Shown here: positions 22,140 to 33,696 of the stretch, piece after piece
Numbering within the stretch: position 1 is the first letter of the stretch
Layout: the number at the start of each line of letters is the position of its first letter
Assembly (NCBI GenBank): GCA_932526585.2
Contig: OW052250.1
Coordinates: 35,060,673-35,124,672, forward strand
Direction of reading: 5' to 3'
Length of the DNA: 64,000 bases
Origin: Philonthus cognatus
Taxonomy: Eukaryota; Arthropoda; Insecta; Coleoptera; Staphylinidae
Program-made: the position numbers and the translations under genes
Notes under the pieces: model-generated
The model's input: only the letters and a program-made list of their open reading frames with translations
Database searches by the model: none
Told to the model about the DNA's origin: nothing

Positions 22140-22665
22140 TATACATTTCCTGACATTCGTTGTTTTTTTAAATAGTTCAATTTGAAGCTTTAAACAAGTG
22201 TTTTTCACTCTCAGAATAAGCATGAAGTAAAATTTCGAGTTTAGAAAAGCCCCGTGAAAATTTGTCGAGGGTCGCGCAGCGACCCGAGACAAATTTTCTG
22301 GGCTTTTCTAAACTCGAAATTTGACTTCATGCGCCACGCGTATAAAACACTGATTTCAAGTGAGGTTTAAATATACATAGAGTTCACAATATTTTAGTTT
22401 TATATACGCGTGGCGCATGAAGTAAAATTTCGAGTTTAGAAAAGCCCAGAAAATTTGTCTCGGGTCGCTGCGCGACCCTCGACAAATTTTCACGGGGCTT
22501 TTCTAAACTCGAAATTTTACTTCATGCTTAGTCTGGGAGTAGAAAACACTCGTTTAAAGCTTCAAATTGAACTCTTAAAAAAACAACGAATAACTAAAGA
22601 TTTAAAGAAAATAAGCTGAATTTGGAATACGTATACTACAAAGAAAAACTCCCTGTACATCAAAG
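22140..22665. mobile_element. Cruciform MITE, complete, type-B core
   Basis: Palindromes at 22220-22332 and 22415-22527 carry the alternative core GAAAATTTGTCGAGGGTCGC / GCGACCCGAGACAAATTTTC instead of the GGTTTGGTCGC core. The ends read ATTTCCTGACATTCG (decayed) and AAAGAAAAACTCCCTGTA. Confidence 0.85.
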
Positions 22666-24075
22666 AAATGTCATTTGGTTGTACGGTAAGCAATCAGCTG
22701 TTCAGCTCTTAGCACGTAATGTACTTGTCAAAGCTATTACGTGCATGTGTACGAAATCTCAATCATACTTGTCAAGATGACAGTATGGTATGATGCGGTT
22801 ACTAGATAGGGCATAGGTTACAGATTTTTTTAATGTTTGCAAATTTTTTAAGTGGGCGGTTTGGTAGAGCCTTTATAAAAACTGGTCGCTAGACAGACAT
22901 TTGTCTCATTTGTCTCATTTGTCTTTGCCATGATTCGGCTTTGTGTCCAATGAAACAGTTGTTCTTTAAAAATTATGTTAGTAGAAATGATATATAAATG
23001 ATTTCATATTAGTCTGTAAGCCAATTTATTACGCTATTATTTTAATTTTATTTAACTCGTGTACCAAAACGCAGTTAATTTCGAAACTATTGTACGCGTC
23101 AAATCCGCCCTGTATCAACACAGAACACTTTAATCGGATGATATTTGTCGCAGGTTCAAACGTGTCTTTGAATCGAGGAATCCGGAAATTACACGTAAGG
23201 GAATTATACCTCGCAGCACACTTAGGAATTGATAAATGGGTTAATTGTGCACTGCATCAATAGTTCGAATGACAGTCGATGTTATTTCCATATACTGAAT
23301 GCGGGATTGCGCTCTACCTGTTCACTGCACAAACTAAATGTCGTGGACGGAACTCGATCGATAATTATATTGAAAGTAACATTTCTGTGAAAACCCTTTT
23401 AGTGAACTGAACGAAAAATGTCATGTATTCAATGCAGTGTTTAATTTGTAGAAATAGTGGATGTGGAAAAAAATTGTTTGTAGAAGTTTGTCTGTGGTAA
23501 TATGGCTTCGTTGATGGAGCTAAAAATTCAATATTAAGCAGTTTTTAATAATTTTTCAATTATAAGTATTTTTTGGTACAAATAAAAAAGGCAACTTTTA
23601 AATAAGGGACGCTTTAGGATTATTGTTTATTTTTTTAGATGTAGTCGAAAAATAAGGTAGCGAAAATAAAGCTGGTGACAAAAAGAGCTAACTCCAGCAT
23701 CGGTAACGGATTCTGATGTATCAATAATGCCATCGGATGTAACACAGTCATCTTAATCTATAGTGACGATTAAATATGCAACTGATCAGACTGCTCTTAG
23801 TACAAAAACGGTTACAACTGCAGTCTCATCGACGAATTGCGAATAAGGCTCTTCGTCGTTTACTTCTAGTTGTATTTGATTAAGTGGAAAGTTTGATAAT
23901 TGCAATTTTTATTTGGTTCTGAAAAGTTATACTACAAATACAAACACTCTTTTGGTTAATAAATAATTTTTTATTATTTATATGACTTTAATTAAAATAA
24001 AGACTGCAAATGTTTGGAGCAAAAATTTGGTGAACGGTATCGAGAAAAACATTTTCTTGTCACTTTTTGACAATC
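22666..24075. other. Spacer, partly non-repetitive
   Basis: 23080-23400 is less AT-rich and shows no repeat or ORF match that I recognise. It may be older single-copy intron sequence. Confidence 0.4.
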
Positions 24076-25192
24076 CCCTAGGGCAGCCATACTCTAAGTG
24101 TGTTCCGCGGAACCCTAGGGTTTTGCGATACCCCTGTAGGGGTTCCGCAAGAATTCTAAAAAATTTCAAAACACCTCTCTCTGGTCGACCGTTCTGACGC
24201 CGCGTATCACGATTCATGAGGCGCAGCCAAACTTAGTCGCCTCGTACAATTTTACTATGCCGCCACCGGCGATATCTATTTGTAAGCGCGTAGTCGCTTT
24301 GATAAAAGCCGCCTCTGAGATTAGACGCTATAATTGTGAACAAGCGACTTTCGGCCCTAACTTCAAAACGTAAAGTCGAGATTGTTTACACCGCATTTTT
24401 TGCATTTATATTTTTATTTGGGCTTTTTATTTATCAAAGGCGCCGACTCGAGTATTTTTGAGAATGTTCGAGATCGAAGCTAGGACTAAAAAAGCGACAA
24501 TCGCGCCTCGACACTTAGTCAGTCGACGATTAGCGTTCGCAGCGATAAGTACCTACCTGCTAGAAACAAAGTGTTTATTGTTCTACTGCTGTATTCTGAT
24601 TGTATCAGTCTTGTACATTTATTCTTTACACTAAACTCTTCTACGTAGTAACGATCGAGCATTATTTTGAACCCACCATCCTGATATGTAACATTATTAA
24701 TAAAGAAGAATAGAACGTTGGCTTAAAGGCGTTAAACGTATTGCAACAATATCTTCTAACGAAGCCGAATGTTCAAAAGCAGTACGCGCGGAGTATACAG
24801 CAATTACCGATCCAGACGATGATGCAACGACGTCAAGTTCCACGGTTTCAAAGGCGAAACAAAGAAAGTATGATGAATCATATATCAGTTTCGAATTTGT
24901 TGATTCCAACGGCTCACCTCTCTGCATGTTATGTAGTAAACTACTTCCTAATAGTTCCATGTCACCTGCCCAGTTGCGCCGATATTTAGAAACTGTACAC
25001 CCCGAGTCTAAAGACAAGAATAAATATTTTTTTGTACGTAAAAAAGAACAGTTATTGGAAAGTCAAAAAACTATGATGCATGTAACCCAAACTATTAATC
25101 GAAAGGCCACGGAGGCATCATATTTAGTTAGCTATCGCATTGCATAAGCAGGTGAAGCGCACACCATCGCTGAAACTTTAATAAAACCATGT

Positions 25193-26869
25193 GATAAATT
25201 CAAATTCAAAACTATTTGAATTCGAGAAACTAAGCTTACGCTTCTTATAGTTTGCACACTTTAAACATAATATATAAAATTACGAAAAAACTATTCGTGA
25301 AAATGCAAACAGTGTCTTAATTAATAAGACAATTTAAGACGATAAATATCCATTGAAACAACTACTTCCCGTGCAAATACACCTCCGGATATTGAATTAT
25401 ACAATGAAATATTTAAAATCTTATTTAATTTGATTTGTTACAACGCTCTATTAAAGTATATGTAACGTTTAGGTCAAATTCTCTTCAAACCAACTAATAA
25501 TATAATTTAAAATTAAAGGAGAGATAGCAACAAATTAGAAGTGAAAGGACTTGGATTAAAACTAATATCTTAGGCCATCTATAGACGCGTTTCGAGATTT
25601 ATCTCTCTTCAGTATAGCTTTGCTTATGACGTTTACAAAAATTAGGAATAAAATTAAAACAAACTTACTTGGAAAAAGTGTTGTGTGTGGAATGAACAGG
25701 TACACAGAAATGGAATGAGTGAAAATGATGGTCGGTATTTATAGGTAAAAAAGGGGATTATGTCATTAGCAGGTATGAAGAATGTGAGACCTTATTATTT
25801 ACCTTACGGTACAGTTCAAACAAGATAAATTCAAATTCAAAACTATTTGAATTCGAGAAAATAAGCTTACGCTTCTTATAGTTTGCACACTTTAAACATA
25901 ATATATAAAATTACGAAAAAACTATTCGTGAAAATGCAAACAGTGTCTTAATTAATTTCACTTCTAATTTGTTGCTATCTCCCCTTTAATTTTAAATTAT
26001 ATTATTAGTTGGTTTGAAGAGAATTTGACCTAAACGTTACATATACTTTAATAGAGCGTTGTAACAAATTAAATTAAATAAGATTTTAAATATTTCATTG
26101 TATAATTCAATATCCGGAGGTGTATTTGCACGGGAAGTAGTTGTTTCAATGGATATTTATCGTCTTAAATTGTATTATTAATTAAGACACTGTTTGCATT
26201 TTCACGAATAGTTTTTTCGTAATTTTATATATTATGTTTAAAGTGTGCAAACTATAAGAAGCGTAAGCTTATTTTCTCGAATTCAAATAGTTTTGAATTT
26301 GAATTTATCTTGTTTGAACTGTACCGTAAGGTAAATAATAAGGTCTCACATTCTTCATACCTGTTAATGACATAATCCCCGTTTTTACCTATAAATACCG
26401 ACCATCATTTTCACTCATTCCATTTCTGTGTACCTGTTCATTCCACACACAACACTTTTTCCAAGTAAGTTTGTTTTAATTTTATTCCTAATTTTTGTAA
26501 ACGTCATAAGCAAAGCTATACTGAAGAGAGATAAATCTCGAAACGCGTCTATAGATGGCCTAAGATATTAGTTTTAATCCAAGTCCTTTCACTTCTAATT
26601 TGTTGCTATCTCTCCTTTAATTTTAAATTATATTATTAGTTGGTTTGAAGAGAATTTGACCTAAACGTTACATATACTTTAATAGAGCGTTGTAACAAAT
26701 CAAATTAAATAAGATTTTAAATATTTCATTGTATAATTCAATATCCGGAGGTGTATTTGCACGGGAAGTAGTTGTTTCAATGGATATTTATAGTCTTAAA
26801 TTGTCTTATTAATTAAGACACTGTTTGCATTTTCACGAATAGTTTTTTCGTAATTTTATATATTATGAA
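25193..26869. mobile_element. Penelope-like / retrozyme-like inverted composite with hammerhead-like cores
   Basis: It is inserted in the hAT ORF with AAAACCATGT on both sides (25183-25192 and 26870-26879). The structure is one full unit in minus orientation (25193-25830), a second partial minus piece (to 25955), a partial plus piece and a full plus unit ending at 26866; the arms match almost perfectly. The plus unit reads TATAAATA at 26390, a good 5' splice site CAA|GTAAGT at 26465, and CTGAAGA-GAGATAAATCTC-GAAAC at 26521-26544, which fits the hammerhead core CUGANGA...GAAA. It then has GGGAAGTAGTTGTTTCAAT. No ORF. Probably two head-to-head terminal repeats of a Penelope-like element without its reverse transcriptase. 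Confidence 0.6.
26521..26560 (+). ncRNA. Hammerhead-like ribozyme core (candidate)
   Basis: CTGAAGA, a 4-bp stem GAGA/TCTC with loop TAAA, then GAAAC and a stem-forming GCGTCTATAGATGGC. Position 7 of the core is free in hammerheads, so CTGAAGA is allowed. My hand fold needs a mismatch and a bulge in stem III, so activity is uncertain. The mirror copy is on the minus strand at 25575-25612. Confidence 0.4.
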
Positions 26870-28629
26870 AAAACCATGTATGTTAGACATAACAAAATGT
26901 ATGCTCGATGAAAAATCTGCAAACCATCTTTCTACTGTGCCGCTATCAAACGATACTGTTTCACGGCGAATTCATGATCTGGCAAGCTACGTCAAACAAG
27001 AACTAGTTACACGTCTACAAAAAACACGATTCGTCTTGCAGATAGATGAGTCGACTGATGTCGCTGGTCTGGCTATCTTGCTGGTTATCGTAAGATATCC
27101 ATATGAAAGTTCTTTTGAAGAAGACATGCTTATGTGTTCATCGCTACCCACAAACACTACCGGAGACTTAATTTTTAATAAAATAAATATAATTTTTGAG
27201 GAAAATAATCTCAGTTGGAACGATTGCATTGACATTTGTACAGATGGAGCCAAGGATATAACGGGTATGACAGCAGGAGTAGTGTCACGAATAAAAAATA
27301 AAGCGCCTAATTGTAGTTCCAGCCATTGAATTCTGCATAGACAAGCACTGGCGATGAAGCAAATGCCGTCAAATCTAAAACTAATTATGGATGAAGCGGT
27401 AAAAATAATTAATTTTATCAAATCACGACCACTACAATCCCGATTGTTCTCATTATTGTGTGAAGATTATGGCAGCAAATATAAAACACTGCTGCTCCAT
27501 ACAGAAGTGCGATGGCTGGCTCGGGGTAAAACTTTAACAAGGCTATTTTAACTTAGAGCCGAGTTACAAATGTTTCTTTTAGATACTTCTTTTAATTTGA
27601 AAGACCGTTTGTATGATAAAACTTGGTTGTTCCGACTGTCTTTTATGGCGGATATCTTTCAAAAACTGAACGAATTAAATTTATCATTGCAAGGTAAACA
27701 GACAACAGTGTTCCAGGCCTGTAACAAAATAACTGCCTTCAAAAGAAAAATAAATTTTTGGATTATTTGCGTTGGAAAGAGAAAAATGGAAAGCTTTACG
27801 TCACTCAGTGAGTTTGTTAGCGATAACGACTCAGAAATGTTTCAAGATGATGTATTTGAAGAATTGGTCCAATATCTCACTTCGATGCGCGCATCATTTG
27901 AGAAGCATTTTCCCGAAGAACAGAATACAAAAATGAAACTGAATTCATGGATTCATAATCCTTTTTTACCCAACTTACAAAATCCCGAAAGTATGTCAAA
28001 CGAGATATATTAATCTCTTTTACAAATGTCATATAGAGTCACTGTTCAAAACCACGCCTCTCAACGATTTTTGGTGCAGAATCCGTGATGAATATCCAAT
28101 GCTTGCCAAAATGGCTTTGAATATTCTTCTCCCGTTCCCAACAACATATTTGTGCGAAACAGGATTCTCAACCTATGCAGCCACAAAAACAAAATACCGC
28201 AATAGACTGATATGAGACTTCAACTGTCCTCTATCAAACCTGATGTCAACCAATTGATGAAAAATAAAAAAACAGTTTCATACCTCCCATTAGTTAGATT
28301 TGTTTTCTTTTTTAATATTTTATATTATTATACTTGTTATGTAAGTGAGTAACAAGTAACTGTTATATGGTACTTTTATTATGCTTATTAATAAAGAATA
28401 CACTTTTAAAAACTATTGTTTTATTGTAGGGTTCCGTCAAGTATTTTGCTTTCCAAAAGGGTTCCGTCACCAAAAAAAAAGATTGAGAACCGCTGCTCTA
28501 GGGAAATATGGATTATCAAAAAGTTTCATATTTCCCTAGGGAAATATTAGTTTGTTATGAAATATCGTAACCAAGGCAATATTACTTATTATTGTATCAA
28601 TCAGAAAAAAAGTAAAATACATTATTTAA

Positions 28630-28745
28630 ATATTGATAATTAAATAAAAGTCACTTACGTTGTTTCACTACTATTTTTATTCTCTCAGAGAGAATAAAAA
28701 ATAGTAGTGAAACAAACCAAGTGACTTTTATTTAATTATCAATAT
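28630..28745. repeat. Head-to-head palindrome of a Penelope-like tail
   Basis: Arms of about 55 bp meet at CTCTCAGAGAG with almost no loop. Each contains AGTAGTGAAACAA and the GTGAAACAAACCAAGTG ending seen in the other tails. Confidence 0.7.
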
Positions 28746-29450
28746 TGTAAACATGTTTCATCAATTGATTAATGAGAACGAAATTGAATATTATTTAAAT
28801 AAGGTAAAATATATTGGTGAGATGACTACATGGCTACAAGTTGAGATCAAAAAAATAATAATTAATTTACTGAACAGAAACGGGGCTTAATGAATACGGA
28901 TTTTCCTAGTCGGATAGAAATAGTTTTAATTTAGTTTGGTAATTGAGTTGAGAGTTACTGCGTTGACGGCGAGTTCCAGGTAGAAATATCACCTTTAGAT
29001 ATTAAAAATAATGAATCGCATTCATTTATTTATCTATAGAAAATACAAGATGTTTTTAATTACTCCAGATCCATATTTTTTAGAAGTAGCACATTTCAAT
29101 GTTAATAGTTTTATATATAACGGTGATATTAAGTAGTATATTCTTTTCTCTACAAAGTATCAATGCTTACGCTGTAAGAGCAATAGTTTAAAAAATATAT
29201 ATTTTTTTAAATATAAAATTAAAATTAAATGTCAATTTTTGTCTTATCTACAACTATTATTTAAATACTAGTAATTTACTGAACCACACTTCATTAAAAA
29301 CATTGTTAAACTAGGTCTAAAATGAGGGTCATTCATTAAGAATTTAACTTTAAACTCAATAAATTACAACGAAAGTTCCCTTCGTCGTATTGATTAAAGA
29401 ACGCCACAAAATATCTGTCATTAAAAATTGAAGAAACAACATAGACTTAC

Positions 29451-29807
29451 TTGTAAAATTCCATACTTATATTCCATATCAAGAAAATGATACTCTCTCC
29501 CGTGCGTTGGTCTAGGACTAGGGGGTGGTTGAGAGAGTCCTCCAGCAGGTAAAGTCCCGCCTTGGCTTATGCTCATTTCTTGGTGGTAGGCCAGCACATT
29601 CGCCAAACTTGCATAAACCGGTTCAGTGGCAAACGCCAGAGTTTCAGCGCATTCTTCGATTGGATGAAGCACGTGAAGAATCTTGGGGTGTCTAAACCTT
29701 TCCAGCTGTCTCACAGAACTCCTCAAGATCTCCGTTACTGTTTCTTTCCTTTTTGGCTTGTGTAGTTTCTCCGCACATCTCTTCTCAAATAAAAAAACGG
29801 AACATTC
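29451..29807 (-). CDS. SCYL2: SCYL2-like pseudokinase, internal exon (N-lobe)
   Basis: The minus-strand acceptor CTTTCTTTCAG precedes base 29807 and the donor GTAAGT follows base 29451. The exon has 357 bases, exactly 119 codons, in phase 0 at both ends. It begins ECSVFLFEKR (the N-lobe strand in the position of the kinase lysine), then KPKRKETVTEILRSSVRQ, LERFRHPKILHVLHPIEE and LAFATEPVYASLANVLA, all typical of the SCY1-like 2 N-lobe. A proline-rich, low-conservation loop (GGLSQPPPSPRPTHGRE) follows before EYKYGILQ, which joins directly to ITEALSFLHY of the next exon at 165. The exon has no internal stops, unlike every other long frame here. The first exon with the start codon is not visible in this window. 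Confidence 0.9.
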
Positions 29808-29934
29808 CTGAAAGAAAGAGAAATATGTAAATGTTTCTAAATTCTTGTAAAGGTTTAGAAAGTATGCTAATACTACTTCAGAATATGAATGATAATAGTT
29901 ATTGAAAATTTAATATATTGCTACTATGGTTTGT

Positions 29935-30200
29935 CTCAAAATAGGACCACGACAAAAAATCGGCTAGATAAATTACGCGACCTTATTGGCTGCCTTCAAA
30001 TGGAGATCTAAGCACGCGAAATTACGTCTGTCATGTTAGAATCACAAATGACATTTGCGTCAATTTACACATGTTGGTTTGAACAAGGTTATCAAAGTGT
30101 TTAAAGTGAGTTTTTCTGCATCTCCTCTCTCAACTCATCAAAATATTCGTTTATATTTCGGCTGTGTAAACGGGAAAGTTTGTTGTGGTCCTCCTAACAC
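29935..30200. mobile_element. Small inverted-repeat element (MITE)
   Basis: TAGGACCACGACAAA near 29942 and TTTGTTGTGGTCCTCCTAA near 30178 are inverted partners; the inside is non-coding. Confidence 0.65.
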
Positions 30201-30869
30201 AAAGTATAGATGAAAGCAAATTTTTCGGGTAAAGTGCCATAAAACTAATTTCAACCATAAATTATGCACTGCTGAATGTTTCAACTATTCAAACATTTGA
30301 GTAAGACATATTATATATCAATTTTTGTCACTTCAAGCATTTTAAAATATCCTTGATTCAAATAAATTTATTTTTGTGTGTAGAATATATTTCATTTTCT
30401 TAATATTTATTGTACGATTATATTCAACACATTTAAATAATTAATATTTTTAAGCATTGTGTACAGAGTGGCCCAAATTCAATGCTTTTTGGGTATCTCG
30501 GTAACCAGAAGAGTGACAAAAAACTGATGTAGACGTCATGGCTTTTTTGTGAGAAAATAACAATGGCATCAACAGATCATGGCTAACTAGATTAGTTTTG
30601 GAGATATTGGCAGATTTTTAATTGTTGGCTGTTTTAATATTCGTCTTTTATTTAATAATTATAAGATTGGAATAACGTTTTATCAAAATTATAACAATAT
30701 AAAGTATTGTTTTATTGTTATTCAACCTTTACATAAATGTATTTGGCTCAGTGGGAAATATCTAGGAAGCTTAATGAGATAAGCACAGATTTTTTTAAAA
30801 TAACTTTTCATATTTTATTTTGCTTACAATTAACACACTAACTTTCAACATTTTATGCATAATAAGGTT
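30201..30869. other. AT-rich spacer
   Basis: Nothing certain; a possible transposon end (GAGTGGCCCAAATTCAATGC) at 30467 has no partner. Confidence 0.4.
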
Positions 30870-31345
30870 TTTTTAGTTTGCTTTTTAAGTTTAATTTGAA
30901 TGTTCAAACGAGGGTTTTCCACTCCCAGACAAAGCATGAAGTAAAATTTCGAGTTTAGAAAAGTCTGAAAATTTGGTTTGGTCGCTCCGCGAAGCGGGGC
31001 GACCAAACCAAATTTTCAGGCTTTTCTAAACTCGAAATTTTACTTCATGCGCCACGCGTACAAAACACTGATTTGATGTGAGGTTCACAATATACGTCAG
31101 CATACTACTTTACTAGTATATTTCGAACTTCACTTAAAATATGTGTTTTATACGCGTGGCGCATGAAGTAAAATTTCGAATTTAGAAAAGCCTGAACATT
31201 TTCAGGCATTTCTAAACTCGAAATTTTACTTCATACTTTGTCTGGGAGTGGAAAACACTTGTTTAATGCTGCTATTTAAACTTTTTCCAAAAATATCTGA
31301 AGGTTTACTTCTATTAAGATATGTATACTTAAAAGAAAAACTAAA
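30870..31345. mobile_element. Cruciform MITE, complete, second core shortened
   Basis: Palindrome 30934-31050 has a GCTCCGCGAAGCGGGGC core; palindrome 31161-31235 has lost its core. The right end TATACTTAAAAGAAAAACTA lies about 30 bp from the Tc1 element. Confidence 0.85.
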
Positions 31346-31375
31346 TAGATTTTATGTTGTCATCTCACGCTAATA

Positions 31376-32887
31376 CACTGGCGAAAGAAATTAACGCATC
31401 ACATTAATTTTTTTAATTTAAAAATAAAGTTTTGATGTTTAAAAACAAAAAAAACAAAAATAACAACAAAACCAACTGAACTATAATAATGATTTTCAAC
31501 ACATTTTCTTTCATTGATGACTAAAATAATGTCATAAATAAAAAGAGGAAAAAAGTTAACATGTGATTATAAGACTTAATATCTAGTGTTTCCTCCTCTT
31601 GCTCGAATAACTGCCTGACAGCGACGGCTCATACTGTTAATTAATGATCCAATTTCATTCTGGTTAATATCTTCCCAAATTTCCTGCAATCTTTGTCCAA
31701 GCTCTTGTTGATTGCTTGGACGCCGAGGAAGTGCTCTAAGGCGTCTGCCCATCGCGTCCCATAGGTGTTCGATCGGATTAAGATCGGGACTCCTGGCTGG
31801 CCATTGCATTGTGTTGATACCCACTAGGTCAAGATACTCTTGTACAATTCGGGCACAGTGTGGTTTTGCATTGTCATGCATAAACAGGAAATCGTTTCCT
31901 CCAAAGGGAGCAAAAGGCATTACGGATGGTTCTAAAATGTTTGCAATATAAGACGCTGCCGTGATGCTTCCTCTTGGTATGACTACCAACTCCGTACGAG
32001 CCTCTAAAGTGATACCACCCCACACCATAACAGAGCCTCCACCAAACATAACAGTCGGAACAATGTTACACTGCGCATAACGTTCACCTGGCCGTCTGTA
32101 CACATGCATTCGTCTGTCACTGCCGTAAAGACAAAATCTGGACTCGTCGCTAAACATAACATTAGCCCAATCGGCCTGTAACCAGTTTACATGTTCTTGC
32201 GCAAATGTTAACCTGGCTCTGCGATGGTCTGCGGTTAATTGTGGTCCTTTTGCCGCTGTTTTCGGAGTTAAATTCAAACCACGTAACCTTTTTCTGATGG
32301 TAACGGAACTTACATGAACATTGTGGATCTCTGCGAGCATATTTTGTAGCCTAGGAGCCGTAATAAACCGTTCGCGTAACGTCTGCATCATTAAAAACGG
32401 TCTTGAACAGCAGTAGTGGCCCTTTTTCTCCCTTGTCCTGGCCTTCTTGAGTATGCCTGCGTTTCCCGATGTCTCTTCAAGACACGGGATACGGTCGATT
32501 GATTAACACCAAGACGCTGGCTGATGTAACGCTGACTCCTACCTTCTTCTGCAAGTGTAACCACAATCACAGCTTCTTCACTGCTTAAATTAAGATTCGG
32601 ACGTCTATCCATATTCATTCTTCACTATTTAGCACTTAATTTTAACAATTACTTGAAAACAAACTCAAAAAGAAATTTTATATGAACCTTTCTTACAGTC
32701 AGAATAATGAAAAGTGCTTCATTTTATTTATTGACAGAAAACCATGAGAACAAAAGACAAAACACAACATGTAAAACAGCATGCTTAATAAGATTTCTTA
32801 TTGTAAAAATATGTTTGTGTTCAAAGAAAACTCGATTCCAAGATATCAAAAAAATCACAAATGATGCGTTCATTTCTTTCGCCAGTG
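31376..32887 (-). mobile_element. Tc1 (DD34E) transposon, nearly intact
   Basis: The ends CACTGGCGAAAGAAATTAAC and, reversed, CACTGGCGAAAGAAATGAAC match over about 28 bp. They are flanked by TA at 31374-31375 and 32888-32889. Length is 1512 bp, normal for Tc1-like elements. The one ORF on the minus strand is interrupted by a single base change in length, so the copy is young. Confidence 0.92.
31576..32618 (-). pseudogene. Tc1-family transposase, one frameshift
   Basis: It starts MNMDRRPNLNLSSEEAVI. The paired helix-turn-helix DNA-binding region includes SQRYISQRLGVNQSTVSR and, after a basic linker GQGRKRATTAV, SSVTIRKRLRGLNLTP. The frame breaks in a run of T at 32391-32396, one T short. The remaining 271 residues are open: VMFSDESRFCLYGSDRRM (catalytic D1), VMVWGGIT, FMHDNAKPHCARIVQEYL (D2) and WPARSPDLNPIEHLWD (catalytic E). 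I count 34 residues between D2 and E, the Tc1 signature DD34E. Total about 346 residues, full length. The shift could also be a sequencing error in the homopolymer. Confidence 0.92.
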
Positions 32888-32889
32888 TA

Positions 32890-33421
32890 AATTTTAAGGT
32901 AATTTTGCGGCTTCAAAAATTTTAAATAAAAATATAAAATATAGCCTTGTCTTCATGCAAAAAGAATTATTTTCTAAAAATGTGTGCTGAGAAATGCCTT
33001 TTCCACCACCTCCTTCCATTTTCTTCGCTTAATAATTTTTGTTCACGAAAACAAACAGAAACTAGAACTAAACAAAATGAATGTATTTATTAACTTATTT
33101 GTTTCAATGCACCCGTAGTTATTTATTTAAAATAATGTCTGTAGATGATCTCCTCTCAAAAGTGTGCATTTATCAAAAAATAGAGCTATATAATTGGCGC
33201 AAAAATTAAATTTGCCTGCCATAAGAACAATTAAACTTTCACATCGTATCTTGAAAAAGGGACATCCTGTATTTGTCAATTATGTTGTGATTCCTGCGAT
33301 GTTGTTTTGTGAAAATTTCATATTTCTTCTTCATATCTTTCTATTTAACAAAATTATGGCAATTATAAAATTTTGACGATTTTGAAAACAAATAACGCTA
33401 GTTGAAATTTGTTAACGCAAT
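32890..33421. other. AT-rich spacer
   Basis: No feature recognised. Confidence 0.4.
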
Positions 33422-33696
33422 TTAAGGGGTTAGGCCACTCTAGATTAGGAAAAAAAGGTCGTTTTCTAGATATTTTTAAACAGAATCTAAAAGTGCTACT
33501 TAGAAACTGTTTTATCTTTATTTTATGTACATTGAACTTTATTTTCAAATTTTTTTAAACGAAAATTTTCAAAAATGACGTCACAAAATAAAGAAAATGG
33601 ATGGATTCCTCTTGAAGCGTAGGGTAAAATAGGCGAAAAGATCTTGGAAACAGAAATGAGCCTGGAACAAAAAAGAATATTTTTTCTGAATCTCTG

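Larger units (their letters stand above)
24722..28262 (+). pseudogene. hAT transposase (ZBED5/SCAND3-like branch), broken
   Basis: Part one (to 25192) has KQRKYDESYISFEFVDSN, then LCMLCSKLLPNSS ... RRYLETVHPE, a BED-type C-X2-C...H finger, and after a TAA, EAHTIAETLIKPC. Part two (from 26870) has SRRIHDLASYVKQEL, FVLQIDESTDVAG (catalytic D) and CTDGAKDITGMTAG (second D). Later pieces have LLLHTEVRWLARGKTL (the region of the catalytic E) and, near 28075-28200, CETGFS followed by KTKYRNRL of the C-terminal dimerisation block. Stops lie at 25145, 27327 and 27549, with frameshifts after 28013. It resembles the hAT branch from which vertebrate ZBED5 and SCAND3 were domesticated; this copy is simply dead. 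Confidence 0.82.
24084..28495 (+). mobile_element. hAT transposon with BED finger, interrupted
   Basis: The element starts CAGCCATACTCTAAGTG and ends GATTGAGAACCGCTG. Its first and last bases (CAG...CTG) and a subterminal GTTCC/GGAAC motif are inverted. The 8-bp flanks are CCCTAGGG (24076-24083) and CTCTAGGG (28496-28503), one mismatch apart, as expected of a hAT target duplication. A 1.68-kb palindromic insertion at 25193-26869 splits the ORF, leaving about 2.7 kb for the original element. Confidence 0.85.
166..29450 (-). other. SCYL2: 29.3-kb intron of the SCYL2-like gene
   Basis: This is the interval between the donor GTAAGT after the 29451 exon and the acceptor AG before the 165 exon. 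Codon phase is 0 on both sides and the joined protein reads through YGILQ-ITEAL as expected for the family. Its contents are transposons and AT-rich spacer; no other host exon was recognised. The transposon ORFs inside it lie on both strands and are not part of the gene. Confidence 0.85.

Noticed and set aside
29562..29765. Plus-strand frame across the SCYL2-like exon
   Set aside because: Antisense shadow; the minus strand has the splice sites and conserved protein.
30467..30640. A transposon starting GAGTGGCCCAAATTCAATGC
   Set aside because: Looks like a transposon end, but I could not find a partner end or duplication.
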